This document shows, one piece after another, positions 46,263 through 55,148 of a stretch of DNA of 64,000 nucleotides; the stretch's first letter is position 1, and every line of letters starts with the position of its first letter. The position numbers were made by a program, and so were the translations under genes. This stretch comes from Planctomycetaceae bacterium (GTDB taxonomy: Bacteria > Planctomycetota > Planctomycetia > Planctomycetales > Planctomycetaceae): the NCBI GenBank assembly GCA_024742875.1, contig JANSXP010000014.1, forward strand, positions 1 through 64,000. The letters run 5' to 3'. The notes beneath the pieces are model-generated. The model made no database searches. It had not been told where the DNA came from and saw only the letters and a list, made by a program, of their open reading frames with translations.

Positions 46263-47216
46263 GTGAGAGCCATTCGCCTGAACGGAAACCAACTCAGTTT
46301 TCAGGGGGAACACCCGCCCGTCGAGCTGGACGGATTCATCAAAGTCGATGTGCTCACTGCAGGAATCTGCGAAACGGACATGCAGCTGCGGCAGGGCTAC
46401 ATGGGCTTCCAGGGCACGCTCGGACACGAATTTGTTGGCCTGGCCACCAGCGGACGATTTGCTGGTCAGCGGGTCGTGGGGGAAATCAACTGTGCGTGCC
46501 ACAACTGCCCGGTTTGCCACGCTGGTCATCCGCGACACTGCCCTCATCGCACGGTGATCGGTATCCTGAACCATGACGGAGCCTTCGCGGATTCGTTATG
46601 GGTGCCTGAGGCAAATCTGCACGCCGTACCGGACAGCCTCAGTACAGACGAAGCGGTCTTCACTGAACCCGTCGCTGCTGCCTGCCGCATTCTGGAGCAG
46701 GTCGACATCACCGCAGAAAGCACGGTCATTATTCTGGGGGATGGACGATTGGGAAATCTGTGTGCTCAGGTGCTGTCCAGCACGGGCTGCGCGGTGCAGG
46801 TGGTGGGAAAACACGACTGGAAACTTCGGCGTTTGCGGGATCTGAACATTTCGACTGTCGAACTCTCCGACTTTCAGCCATCGAAGTCCGCCGATGTGGT
46901 GGTCGACTGCACAGGGTCCACCAGTGGATTTGAGCTGGCACTGCAGGCCGTACAGCCGTGTGGTGACGTGGTGCTCAAGACAACCGTGGCGGCTGAGCAG
47001 TCCCTGCATCTGGCCCCAATTGTGATCGATGAAGTGCGGGTGATTGGCTCGCGCTGTGGCCCCTTTGCCCCGGCACTGCAGATGCTGGCCGACGGCCGGG
47101 TGCAAGTGAAAAACCTGATTTCGGCGCGGTACCCGCTGGAGGAGGCGCAAAACGCGTTCTCACACGCCGAACAGCCCGATACACTGAAGGTATTGTTTGA
47201 TGTGGCAGACAAATAG
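46263..47216 (+). CDS. Zinc-dependent alcohol dehydrogenase (MDR family)
   Basis: 317 residues from a GTG with GAAGG upstream. Catalytic zinc ligands are C36 in GICETD and H55-E56 in LGHEFVG; the structural zinc cysteines are in CACHNCPVCHAGHPRHCPH. The NAD(P)-binding loop is ILGDGRLGNL. The C-terminal part (VVDCTGSTSGFELALQAVQPCGDVVLK) is typical of this superfamily. It is slightly shorter than the usual 340-350 residues, at the N-terminus. The substrate is unknown; sugar alcohol or threonine dehydrogenases are relatives. A new gene starts 39 bases later. Confidence 0.88.
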   Translation: MRAIRLNGNQLSFQGEHPPVELDGFIKVDVLTAGICETDMQLRQGYMGFQGTLGHEFVGLATSGRFAGQRVVGEINCACHNCPVCHAGHPRHCPHRTVIGILNHDGAFADSLWVPEANLHAVPDSLSTDEAVFTEPVAAACRILEQVDITAESTVIILGDGRLGNLCAQVLSSTGCAVQVVGKHDWKLRRLRDLNISTVELSDFQPSKSADVVVDCTGSTSGFELALQAVQPCGDVVLKTTVAAEQSLHLAPIVIDEVRVIGSRCGPFAPALQMLADGRVQVKNLISARYPLEEAQNAFSHAEQPDTLKVLFDVADK

Positions 47217-47255
47217 GCCCGCTGGACGACTCCACCAGTCAATGGGAGGATGACC

Positions 47256-49742
47256 ATGATGAACACACTTCGTGCCTTTTTGCGTTCGGTCGCCGGCAAG
47301 CGGCTGCTGGCGGGGCTGCTGGTCGTCGCCTGCCAACTGGCGGCGGCACCGCTGGCATCCGCCCAGCCCGGCAAGCAGTCCGACATCAAACTCCGTGAAG
47401 ATGTGCTCCGCGCGTTGCGAGATGGGAAGAACTTTCTCAAACGCCACCAGCAGGCCGATGGCCGATTTCAGCTGATCGCGGCCGCTCACGGCGAATATCC
47501 GGTTGGCATTACTTCGCTGGCGATTCTGGCGCTCATCAACTCAGACGAGCCGCTGGACTCCCCCGCCATTCAAAACGGGCTGAAGTTCCTCCGCAGCCTG
47601 CCACCAAACAAGCCGGTCAAAGTCTACGAAGCCTCACTCAACGTGATGGCACTGTGCGCGGTGGGAGATCTGGATCGCGACCGGATCAGAATCGCGAGAC
47701 TGGTCCACGCCCTGGAAGAAACGCAGTGTATCAAAGGCCCCAGCAAGGGACTGTGGGGTTACGACCTGAAAGGTCGCGGGAATCATCGCAGTGAAGACCG
47801 CAGCAACGGACAGTTTGCCGTTCTCGCACTGCGCGACGCGGCCGCCGCCGGTTTTCAGATCGATCGCAACGTCTGGATTCGGACGCACCAGCACTGGATG
47901 CAGAATCAGCTCCGCAATGGCGGCTGGGGGTATCGTCCGGGAGATGCTGCTCGCGGCAGTATGACGGCCGCCGGACTCTCAACGCTCGCCATCACCACCC
48001 GTATGCTGCAGGACGACTCAGACGTTAATGAGGCTGGTCGCCCCGACTGCTGCCTGCCCGCCACACCCCCCGACGCATTCGAGAAGGGGCGTGACTGGCT
48101 GACCCGCAACTTCTCCGTGTTTACCAACCCACCGGGACAAACCTGGCACTATTATTATCTGTACGGACTGGAGCGCGCCGCTCGACTGGGCAATGTCCGC
48201 TTCTTTGGCAATCACGACTGGTACCGCGAAGGCGCTCGATACCTGGTGCGGGCCCGCAACGCCGATGGCAGCTGGAGCGAGGCGGCCAACAACAACTCAC
48301 TGGTCACCACCAGCTTCGCGATGCTGTTTTTGTCAAAGGGACTGTCACGCGTCGTTGTCAACAAACTGGATTACACCTCGCGGGGCTTCAAAGAAGATGT
48401 CAAAGGCGACTGGAATCGTCATCCGCTGGACGTCCCGAACCTGGTGGAATTTGTGGACGGCCTGCCGGGCTGGCCACCGCGGCTCACCAGCCAGGTGTTG
48501 AATCTGAATCGTCTGTCCGATGCGACCGCCCAGCAGGATTTGAATCAGGCGCCGGTGCTGTATCTGAATGGCAGCAAAAGTCCTCCACTGAACGACATGC
48601 ATGTGCGCTGGCTGCGCGAGTATATTGACGAGGGCGGCTTTATCTTCGCCGTGGCGAACTGCGGCGACGGCACCTTTGACAAAGGCTTTCGCAGCCTGGT
48701 GGAACGCATGTTCCCGGACGGTGATGCCTCCCTGCAGCGACTGCAGTCTGACCACCCCGTCTTCCGCAGCGAGTACCCGCTGCCCAATGCCGAATCGATT
48801 GAACTGTACGGCGTCGATTTTGGCTGTCGCACGGCCATCATCTATTCGCCGGAAGACCTGGGATGCATCTGGCAAAAGTGGATGCGTCAGAATCCCCCGG
48901 AGCGGTCTCCCGCCCTTATCCAGCGGATCATTCGCGGCAACCGCATTGGCACCAACATTCTGGCGTATGCCACGGGGCGTGAGCCGCCGGTCAAACTCAA
49001 CAGTGATGGAAAATCTGACGGCGAACGGACCCAGCAGATCAATCGTGGCCTGGCCGAAATCGCCCAGTTGCGCCACACGGGCGGCTGGGACACGGCCCCC
49101 AAAGCGCTGCGCAACCTGCTGGAAGGACTGAACGAGACAGTGGGGCTGAGTGTGTCCGTCAAACGTCGCGTCATTCCGGTAACGCTGGATCAGCTGCGAC
49201 AGTTTCCGATCACCTACATGCACGGGCGCTACCGCTTTAGTCTTGGCCCCGCAGAGCGGAACGCGCTGCGTGATCATCTCAGCCGCGGAGGACTGCTGTT
49301 TGCCGATGCATGCTGTGGCTCTAAAGCCTTCGATCGCAGTTTTCGCGACCTGGTTCAGCAAATGTTCCCTGACGAAAAACTGGAGCGTATCCCGCCGGAC
49401 CACGAATTGTTTTCTGAGGCCATCGGGCGGAAGCTCGACAGGCTGAAAATCCGTCGACAGGTCCCGGGGGCCCGTACGGCCGCGCTGCAAAATCGCACGG
49501 AAGAAGTTCCACCAGTGCTGGAAGGCATTGAGATTGACGGTCGGCTGGCCGTCATCTACAGCCGCTACGACATCAGCTGTGCCCTGGAAAACCAGGCGTC
49601 GCTGGCATGCGATGGCTACCTGGAAGAAGACGCGATGAAACTGGCGATCAACGTGATTTTGTATGCCATGCTGCAGGATGTCAGTGGGCCGACGCCCCAC
49701 AAGGGCGAGACTGCGAGCGAGTCTTCTACCACCCACCCGTAG
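47256..49742 (+). CDS. Secreted protein with alpha/alpha toroid and two DUF4159 domains
   Basis: 828 residues. GGGAGG at 47244-47249 is too close to the ATG at 47250, so the ATG at 47256 is chosen. A signal peptide (LLAGLLVVACQLAAAPLASA) leads to a prenyltransferase/squalene-cyclase-like toroid at about 45-370, with repeats such as SNGQFAVLALRDAAAAGF and NADGSWSEAANNNSLVTTSFAMLFLS. Two DUF4159 domains follow, about 405-575 and 620-815: the pairs LREYIDEGGFIFAVANCGDGTFDKGFRSLVERMFPDG and LRDHLSRGGLLFADACCGSKAFDRSFRDLVQQMFPDE match. The role is unknown, though the combination is common in planctomycetes. Confidence 0.85.
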   Translation: MMNTLRAFLRSVAGKRLLAGLLVVACQLAAAPLASAQPGKQSDIKLREDVLRALRDGKNFLKRHQQADGRFQLIAAAHGEYPVGITSLAILALINSDEPLDSPAIQNGLKFLRSLPPNKPVKVYEASLNVMALCAVGDLDRDRIRIARLVHALEETQCIKGPSKGLWGYDLKGRGNHRSEDRSNGQFAVLALRDAAAAGFQIDRNVWIRTHQHWMQNQLRNGGWGYRPGDAARGSMTAAGLSTLAITTRMLQDDSDVNEAGRPDCCLPATPPDAFEKGRDWLTRNFSVFTNPPGQTWHYYYLYGLERAARLGNVRFFGNHDWYREGARYLVRARNADGSWSEAANNNSLVTTSFAMLFLSKGLSRVVVNKLDYTSRGFKEDVKGDWNRHPLDVPNLVEFVDGLPGWPPRLTSQVLNLNRLSDATAQQDLNQAPVLYLNGSKSPPLNDMHVRWLREYIDEGGFIFAVANCGDGTFDKGFRSLVERMFPDGDASLQRLQSDHPVFRSEYPLPNAESIELYGVDFGCRTAIIYSPEDLGCIWQKWMRQNPPERSPALIQRIIRGNRIGTNILAYATGREPPVKLNSDGKSDGERTQQINRGLAEIAQLRHTGGWDTAPKALRNLLEGLNETVGLSVSVKRRVIPVTLDQLRQFPITYMHGRYRFSLGPAERNALRDHLSRGGLLFADACCGSKAFDRSFRDLVQQMFPDEKLERIPPDHELFSEAIGRKLDRLKIRRQVPGARTAALQNRTEEVPPVLEGIEIDGRLAVIYSRYDISCALENQASLACDGYLEEDAMKLAINVILYAMLQDVSGPTPHKGETASESSTTHP

Positions 49743-50094
49743 GTGGGCGCACCAGGGCGCACCGGGGCGCGGCAAAACGGGCGAACCTCTTTGACGCTCA
49801 CGTGTCGACTGCACTGTGATCGCGGCGTGTTCGCGACGTCAAGCGGTTGCGTCCGCAGTGGCGCAAAACGACCGCACGCGAACGTTTCTTGCCATGCGGG
49901 AGCATCATCCCGCAAAGCACCCAGTTGTCTGTCCGTCAGGCAAAAATTCGGCTTGTCACCGGTCGGGATTTGGCAACAATGCAGGAGACCTCTGGGTGAG
50001 AGGAACGCACTCTCACAGTTGGTAGCCGGAGACCGTCGCTGCTCTACAGGTGTCGGTTGAAGGGTTCTGGTTTTGTTAGAAAGGAGGTGGTTTG

Positions 50095-50139
50095 GTGAAC
50101 GACAATTGTAGTCCTAAACGAGGTGGTGCCGCCACGTGA
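50095..50139 (+). CDS. 14-codon mini-ORF with perfect Shine-Dalgarno
   Basis: GTG start, peptide MNDNCSPKRGGAAT, then TGA. AAAGGAGGTG at 50080-50089 matches the 16S anti-Shine-Dalgarno over ten bases, with seven bases between AGGAGG and GTG, unusually strong for this window. The peptide is not similar to anything I recognise. Its last codons lie inside one strand of a stem (50122-50130), so translation would affect folding, as in leader-peptide attenuation. It could also be a true small protein or a chance ORF under a ribosome-docking RNA. Confidence 0.4.
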   Translation: MNDNCSPKRGGAAT

Positions 50140-50214
50140 TGGTCGGCGGGCTGTCCGTCTGGCAGCCACCGTCTCAAACAGGATCGCCAGATCAGTTTGA
50201 GAAAGTAAGAAGCG

Positions 50215-50256
50215 CGGCTCTGGAATCTGCCTGCAGGTTCCAGAGCCGTTTTTTTT
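50215..50256 (+). terminator. Strong intrinsic terminator of the structured element
   Basis: CGGCTCTGGAA (50215-50225) pairs perfectly with TTCCAGAGCCG (50238-50248), loop 12 bases, followed by eight T. It ends the structured element and lies upstream of the DUF1338 gene. The upstream GGTTCTGG at 50063-50070 could pair with CCAGAGCC of the 3' arm (one G-U) and act as an anti-terminator. Confidence 0.9.
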
Positions 50257-50413
50257 GTGGCCGGCCCGCTGGCCTGCGCTCCGGAATTCGTGACCCGCCA
50301 AACTAACGCGGAGCCGAAGTTGTGTTCCGTTGCCTGTCCCCTACGATGCCGCATTCTGCGGGAGTCCTGTTCCTCCCGCGCTATGGCCCCTACACGTTTT
50401 CCGGGAACGTACC

Positions 50414-51328
50414 ATGTCTTCGCCCACGCTCAACCGCATCCTGGACGGTCTGATGGATCGCTATCGCACGCGTGTTCCGGACGTCAATCGCGTGCTGGAC
50501 ATCATGAAGTCGGCGGAACTGATCGCCGACTACACCGACATCGAGAATGACCACATCGCTTTTCGCACCATGGGAGTGCCACACCTGGGCATTGCCTCGT
50601 TCGAAAAGATCTTTGTCCATCACGGCTATGAACGCCGCGACGCCTATCATTTTGACGGCAAGAAACTGGACGCGTTCTGGTATGCTCCTCCTTCCCCGGA
50701 ACTGCCGCGGATTTTCGTCAGTGAACTGCGTGTGAATGACCTGTCCGCCGACGTGCAGGCCATCATTCGCAGCTACACAGATGAAGTGACGGCCGATCCG
50801 GTGGACCGTCTCGATCTGGACGACGGTGACGCCGTAGATGAGTTTCTGCATCGTCCGCTGTGGCGGTCACCCACACTGCAGGACTTTCAGGCACTGGCTG
50901 CCGAAAGTGAATACGCGTCGTGGGTCATCTACAATCGCTACTACCTCAACCACTTCACCATCAGCATTCACAATCTGCCGGCCCCGTACAACACGGTCGA
51001 ACGCTTCAACACACTGCTGGAAGAAAACGGCGTGGTGCTGAACGAGTCCGGTGGCAAAGCGAAAGTCAGTCGCGACGGTTTGCTCATCCAGAGTGCCTCC
51101 GTGGCCGCCATGGTGAACGCCGAGTTTGACGACGGACAGGGGGGCACAGTCACGCACCCCATTTCCGGATCGTATGTCGAGTTTGCGGAACGTCGCCTGC
51201 TGGCGGAATTCAGCACGTTGCCGCCTGCAGAAATCACGCGTGCTCATCGCCGCGACGGATTTGAAACGGCTAATGCCGATCGCATCTTTGAAAGCACTTA
51301 CAGCACAGAAACCGGACGATCCCAATGA
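50414..51328 (+). CDS. DUF1338 protein, 2-oxoadipate dioxygenase-like
   Basis: 304 residues from the ATG at 50414. The DUF1338 family (HglS/YdcJ) contains iron-dependent enzymes; the founding activity is conversion of 2-oxoadipate to D-2-hydroxyglutarate in lysine breakdown. The probable metal triad is H47 (DHIAFRT), H180 (NHFTISIHN) and E256 (YVEFAERR). SHORTER than HglS (about 450), so the substrate may differ. It overlaps the next ORF by 4 bases (ATGA), suggesting a two-gene unit, possibly controlled by the upstream terminator element. No other lysine degradation gene is in the window. Confidence 0.82.
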   Translation: MSSPTLNRILDGLMDRYRTRVPDVNRVLDIMKSAELIADYTDIENDHIAFRTMGVPHLGIASFEKIFVHHGYERRDAYHFDGKKLDAFWYAPPSPELPRIFVSELRVNDLSADVQAIIRSYTDEVTADPVDRLDLDDGDAVDEFLHRPLWRSPTLQDFQALAAESEYASWVIYNRYYLNHFTISIHNLPAPYNTVERFNTLLEENGVVLNESGGKAKVSRDGLLIQSASVAAMVNAEFDDGQGGTVTHPISGSYVEFAERRLLAEFSTLPPAEITRAHRRDGFETANADRIFESTYSTETGRSQ

Positions 51329-51783
51329 CCATTGATTTTCACGACGTGCTGACCAGCTTCCAGGGACACGGGGTGCGGTTTGAATACCCGGACATCTGGC
51401 AGATTGCGGTGGAAGAAACAGAGGGCGATGTGATCGTCACCATCACCGCCACGGAGACCTGTTTCTGGCTGCTGAGAATACTGCGCAGCTGTCCCACGCC
51501 GCCGGAAGTGATCGAATCCTGCCTGACCGGCTTTCGGGAAGAATACGACGAAGTCGAAGAAACGGTTCCTGACACATCGCTGTGTGATCTGCCGGCCGCT
51601 GCGGCCGATGTGTCGTTTGTCTGCATGGATCTGCTGAACTCAGCCGCGCTGCGGAGTGTCCGCACTCTCAACCACACCCTGCTGGTCTGGTGGCAAAGCA
51701 GCGAATCGGAACTGGAAGAAGCGCACGCGATTTTCGATCATATGTCGGCCTCCCTGTCGCTTGATCGCGCTGCGGCCAGCTGA
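51325..51783 (+). CDS. Small conserved-looking protein coupled to the DUF1338 gene
   Basis: 152 residues, starting in the ATGA overlap with the preceding stop. The sequence reads as a single alpha/beta domain (VRFEYPDIWQIAVEETEGDVIVTI, then LNHTLLVWWQSSESELEEAHAIFDHMSASL), which resembles PsbP/DcrB-like or DUF1795-like folds in pattern, though I cannot confirm this. No signal peptide and no membrane helix, so probably cytoplasmic. Translational coupling suggests it works with, or is made in proportion to, the dioxygenase-like enzyme. Confidence 0.65.
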   Translation: MTIDFHDVLTSFQGHGVRFEYPDIWQIAVEETEGDVIVTITATETCFWLLRILRSCPTPPEVIESCLTGFREEYDEVEETVPDTSLCDLPAAAADVSFVCMDLLNSAALRSVRTLNHTLLVWWQSSESELEEAHAIFDHMSASLSLDRAAAS

Positions 51784-51916
51784 AAGTCTGCGTCCGAATT
51801 TGCCTCTGGCATGTCTCCAGCCTTCGGTTTTCCTGCCCGTTGCCGATAGACTGCAGGTTCCCAGCGTGAAGCGGGCAGCCGCAGCACGCCGCCGATACAG
51901 AACCCCGTGAAGATCC

Positions 51917-53455
51917 ATGACGTCCGTAAACCAACCTGACTTCGAAGAATTCACCCGGCTTGTGCAGCAGGCCCGCAGCGACGGCCAGCGGTTTGTGCCC
52001 GTTTTTCGTCAGCTGACCGCCGACACCCTGACGCCGGTCACCGCCTGGCAGCGGCTGTCTGATGGCCCCTGGTCCTTTCTGTTTGAAAGCGTGGTGGGCG
52101 GAGAAAAAGTGGGGCGTTTCAGCTTTGTCGGCAGCAACCCGTTTCTGTCAATGACAGCGTGGAGTCGGCGTGTCAGCATTCGACGCGCTGATGGCAGTCA
52201 GGAACAGTGGGACAGCGATGATCCGCTGAAGGACCTTGACGCCCTGCTGTCCGAGTACGGCTGTATCGAAGTGCCCGGACTCCCCAGTTTCTGCGGTGGA
52301 GCCGTCGGCTTTGCGGGTTACGACATTGTGCGTTACACGGAGCATCTGCCGGATGTTCCCGAGGACGACCGGCAGCTCCCCGACCTGTGCTTTGCACTGT
52401 ATGACGGCATGGTCGTGTTTGATCATATCCGCAAAGTCGTACTGGCGATTTCACTGGCGGATGTCACTGCAGCGGAAGACATCAGCGAGATCCGCAAACT
52501 GGCAGAAGATCGACTGCAGGTGATCTGCAGCCAGCTGGCAGACGTGGGTGACTCCGTACGGCTGACAGACATCAATCTGTCCGTGGAATCGGAACTGGAG
52601 TTCGAGTCCAACTTCACAAAGCCGGATTTCGAAGCCGCCGTGGAACGCTGCAAAGAGTACATTCGCGCGGGCGACATTTTTCAGGTCGTCTTCAGTCAGC
52701 GACTGCGACACCACAGTGAAGCACGGCCGCTGGACGTCTACCGTTCGCTGCGGATGGTCAACCCCAGCCCATTTATGTTTTTGCTGCAAACGCCCGAACT
52801 GCATCTGGTGGGCAGTTCACCGGAGATCATGGTCCGCGTGGAAGACGGCGAGACCACCATTCGCCCCCTGGCCGGCACGCGGAAACGCGGCACGACGCCC
52901 GCAGAAGATCAGGCCCTGGCGGAAGAACTGCTGGCTGACCCCAAAGAGCGGGCCGAGCATGTGATGCTGATTGATCTGGCGCGCAACGACGTTGGTCGAG
53001 TGGCGCAGTTTGGGACGGTGGAACTGAACGACGTGATGGTGGTTGAGCGATACAGCCACGTGATGCACATTACCAGCAATGTGGTGGGACAGCTGCAGGA
53101 TGGCCTGACGGCTGTGGAAGCACTGCGGGCCGGGCTGCCGGCGGGCACCGTCTCGGGCGCTCCAAAGGTTCGCGCCATGGAGGTCATTGATGAGATCGAG
53201 CCGCACAAGCGGGGACCGTACGGCGGTGCCGTCGGCTATATTGATTTCACCGGCAACATGGACACCTGCATTGCCCTGCGGACACTTGTCATTCAGGACG
53301 GCGTGATTGACGTTCAGGCGGGGGCGGGCATCGTGGCTGACAGTGTGCCACACATGGAATACGAAGAGACGCTGAACAAGGCGCGCGCGCTGCTCAAGGG
53401 CATTCACATCGCGGAAACTCAACTGGGTCACACTGACAGCGAGCAGCCGTCTTGA
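51917..53455 (+). CDS. trpE: Anthranilate synthase component I TrpE
   Basis: 512 residues, the family length. TrpE turns chorismate to anthranilate with ammonia from TrpG. Visible: the N-terminal feedback region [23 protein letters not shown], the chorismate-binding core [54 protein letters not shown] and [30 protein letters not shown]. PabB is a relative, but the overall pattern and the upstream FES fit TrpE. trpG is not adjacent, so the trp genes are split. Its stop overlaps the TTG start of holB. Confidence 0.93.
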   Translation: MTSVNQPDFEEFTRLVQQARSDGQRFVPVFRQLTADTLTPVTAWQRLSDGPWSFLFESVVGGEKVGRFSFVGSNPFLSMTAWSRRVSIRRADGSQEQWDSDDPLKDLDALLSEYGCIEVPGLPSFCGGAVGFAGYDIVRYTEHLPDVPEDDRQLPDLCFALYDGMVVFDHIRKVVLAISLADVTAAEDISEIRKLAEDRLQVICSQLADVGDSVRLTDINLSVESELEFESNFTKPDFEAAVERCKEYIRAGDIFQVVFSQRLRHHSEARPLDVYRSLRMVNPSPFMFLLQTPELHLVGSSPEIMVRVEDGETTIRPLAGTRKRGTTPAEDQALAEELLADPKERAEHVMLIDLARNDVGRVAQFGTVELNDVMVVERYSHVMHITSNVVGQLQDGLTAVEALRAGLPAGTVSGAPKVRAMEVIDEIEPHKRGPYGGAVGYIDFTGNMDTCIALRTLVIQDGVIDVQAGAGIVADSVPHMEYEETLNKARALLKGIHIAETQLGHTDSEQPS

Positions 53456-54507
53456 TCGACACCTGGGACAAGCTGAAAGGTCACGAAGAACAGCGGGACC
53501 TGTTTCGCCGTTCCATCGCCATGGGGCGGCTGTCGCACGCTTACGTGCTGGCCGGACCGGCGGGCATCGGCAAGCGACTGTTTGCTCAGCTGCTGGCACG
53601 CTCTGTTTTCTGCCGCAGCCACGAATTGTCGGAGCTCACCGCCTGCGGTGAGTGCCGCGCATGCCGCGCGTTTTCCGCGGGGTCCTGGCCAGACTACATT
53701 GAAGTCGGCGTGCCGGCCGGCAAGACGGCCATTCCCATTGCCGCGATCGCTGGCGAAGACGGCAAGCGTGGCCGCGAAGGCCTGTGCTACGAACTGTCAA
53801 TGGCACCGCAGGCCTCAGAGCGACGAGTGGCCGTCATTAATGACGCGCAGATGATGAACGTCGAGAGTGCCAATGCGCTGTTGAAAACACTGGAAGAGCC
53901 ACCTGCCGATTCTCTGATTCTGCTGGTCTGTGACAACCCGGACACGCTGCTGCCCACGATCCGTTCGCGGTGTCAGATCATCCGCTTCTTTCCGCTGACC
54001 GCCGCGACGGTGGAAGAAATTCTCATTGCCGAAGAACTGACCGAATCCGCAGAAGAGGCGGCCAGCATCGCCTCCCTGTGTGAGGGCAGTCTGGAGACCG
54101 CGCAGCAACTGCTCCACCCCGAACTGCGACAGCTCAAAGCATCCATCAGTCGGCAGCTGGCGCAGTTTGAAGCCATGCAGCCGCTGCAGATCAGCGGCAA
54201 GGTGATCGAAAAACTGGAAGAAATTTCCTCTGGCACCGCCGAACAGCGTCAAAATGCCCAATGGCTGCTGCGTTTCGTGGCGGACAGTATTCGCGAACGA
54301 CTCAAAGGGGTCGCCAGCGGCGATCTGGCCGATCCCCTCACGCAGAAGCTGGGCGCCAAACAGGGCGTTGACCTGCTGGCCCCGATGCTGGAGAGCACGA
54401 TCCGCGCCTCAAGCCAGGTGGCCGGATCTTCGCCCGTCAAACTGGTGATGGAAGCGCTGTTTGATGATCTGGCCAGTCAGTTTCGCGTGGCCAGCCGCCG
54501 TGTCTGA
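53452..54507 (+). CDS. holB: DNA polymerase III delta-prime subunit HolB
   Basis: 351 residues from a TTG overlapping the trpE stop (TTGA). It belongs to the clamp loader that puts the beta sliding clamp on DNA. AAA+ parts: [15 protein letters not shown] (Walker A-like), a zinc site C-G-E-C-x2-C ([10 protein letters not shown]), [11 protein letters not shown] (Walker B-like) and [35 protein letters not shown] (sensor 1 and SRC motif). The C-terminal 150 residues form the helical collar. Translational coupling to trpE is unusual. No tmk, which often precedes holB, is present. Confidence 0.9.
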   Translation: MIDTWDKLKGHEEQRDLFRRSIAMGRLSHAYVLAGPAGIGKRLFAQLLARSVFCRSHELSELTACGECRACRAFSAGSWPDYIEVGVPAGKTAIPIAAIAGEDGKRGREGLCYELSMAPQASERRVAVINDAQMMNVESANALLKTLEEPPADSLILLVCDNPDTLLPTIRSRCQIIRFFPLTAATVEEILIAEELTESAEEAASIASLCEGSLETAQQLLHPELRQLKASISRQLAQFEAMQPLQISGKVIEKLEEISSGTAEQRQNAQWLLRFVADSIRERLKGVASGDLADPLTQKLGAKQGVDLLAPMLESTIRASSQVAGSSPVKLVMEALFDDLASQFRVASRRV

Positions 54508-54631
54508 TGGCGTTGCGGCGATCCGGCAGGGCCAGACGTGGGCGGTATCACCTGGGCGCCAGTATCAACGCCAGATCAGTGACAGCGGCAGACGAGGGGC
54601 ACGGAGCGTGCCTGGAGGTGCTGGTCGGGGT

Positions 54632-55030
54632 CTAGTAAGGATCGCAGTAAGCGTCGGCCAGAGCGCCCTGAACCGTCGTGCACAGTTCTCGCCTGCGAAC
54701 CGGCTTTCCAAGCACAGAGTAGGCGTCGGCCGCAATCGCATCTCGACGCAAATCGTCCGTGTCTTCCGATGTGATCAGGATGCAGGGCCGAACCGCGTTG
54801 AGCTGCTTCAGCTCTCGCATAGCTTCCAGCCCCGTCATGACATGCATGTGCATATCCAGCAGCACGATGTCGATGCGAAACTCCTGAGAGTACTCCACGG
54901 CCGCTTCGCCCGATTCCACTTCGTGCACTTCCACGAGCAGTGGTTCGAGCAGTTCGCGCAACAGTTCTCGAAACGAGGGACTGTCGTCGGCGATGAGGAG
55001 ACTTCGGGATGGGGGAGTTTCAATAACCAT
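54632..55030 (-). CDS. Single-domain response regulator
   Basis: 132 residues with the ATG at 55030; a longer frame is rejected because it adds unrelated sequence. The receiver fold is complete: LLIADDSPSFREL (acidic pair), phospho-acceptor D59 in IVLLDMHMHVMTG, T/S in ILITSEDTDD and K109 in VLGKPVRRRE. There is no output domain, so it is CheY/Spo0F-like and works through protein contact. No histidine kinase is adjacent in the window. Confidence 0.9.
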   Translation of the reverse strand: MVIETPPSRSLLIADDSPSFRELLRELLEPLLVEVHEVESGEAAVEYSQEFRIDIVLLDMHMHVMTGLEAMRELKQLNAVRPCILITSEDTDDLRRDAIAADAYSVLGKPVRRRELCTTVQGALADAYCDPY

Positions 55031-55148
55031 ATCTTCTGCAAACCTCGTTCCTGAGGTATCTGCCGAAAATGCTCGGCAAGCGTCCCTGCTCAGCCGGTAT
55101 TCTGATAAACGTCCGCTCGGTTTTCCAGTGATTTTCCACCTCGCCGCC

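Larger units (their letters stand above)
49996..50256 (+). ncRNA. Candidate structured RNA or attenuator with mini-ORF
   Basis: A run of stems is visible: GTGAGAG/CTCTCAC (49996-50002 with 50010-50016); GGTGGTGCC (50122-50130) with GGCAGCCACC (50161-50170), one bulge; TCTCAAAC/GTTTGAGA (50172-50179 with 50195-50202) capped by GATC-GCCA-GATC; and an intrinsic terminator at 50215-50256. Between the first two lies a perfect Shine-Dalgarno and a 14-codon ORF. The downstream gene begins 157 bases past the terminator. It may be a free small RNA, a small-protein mRNA, or an attenuation leader. I see no match to tmRNA, SRP RNA, RNase P or 6S by eye. Confidence 0.5.

Noticed and set aside
49996-50256. 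Known RNA such as tmRNA, SRP RNA, RNase P or 6S
   Set aside because: Size and conserved motifs of these RNAs are not found by eye; it is kept as an unassigned candidate.
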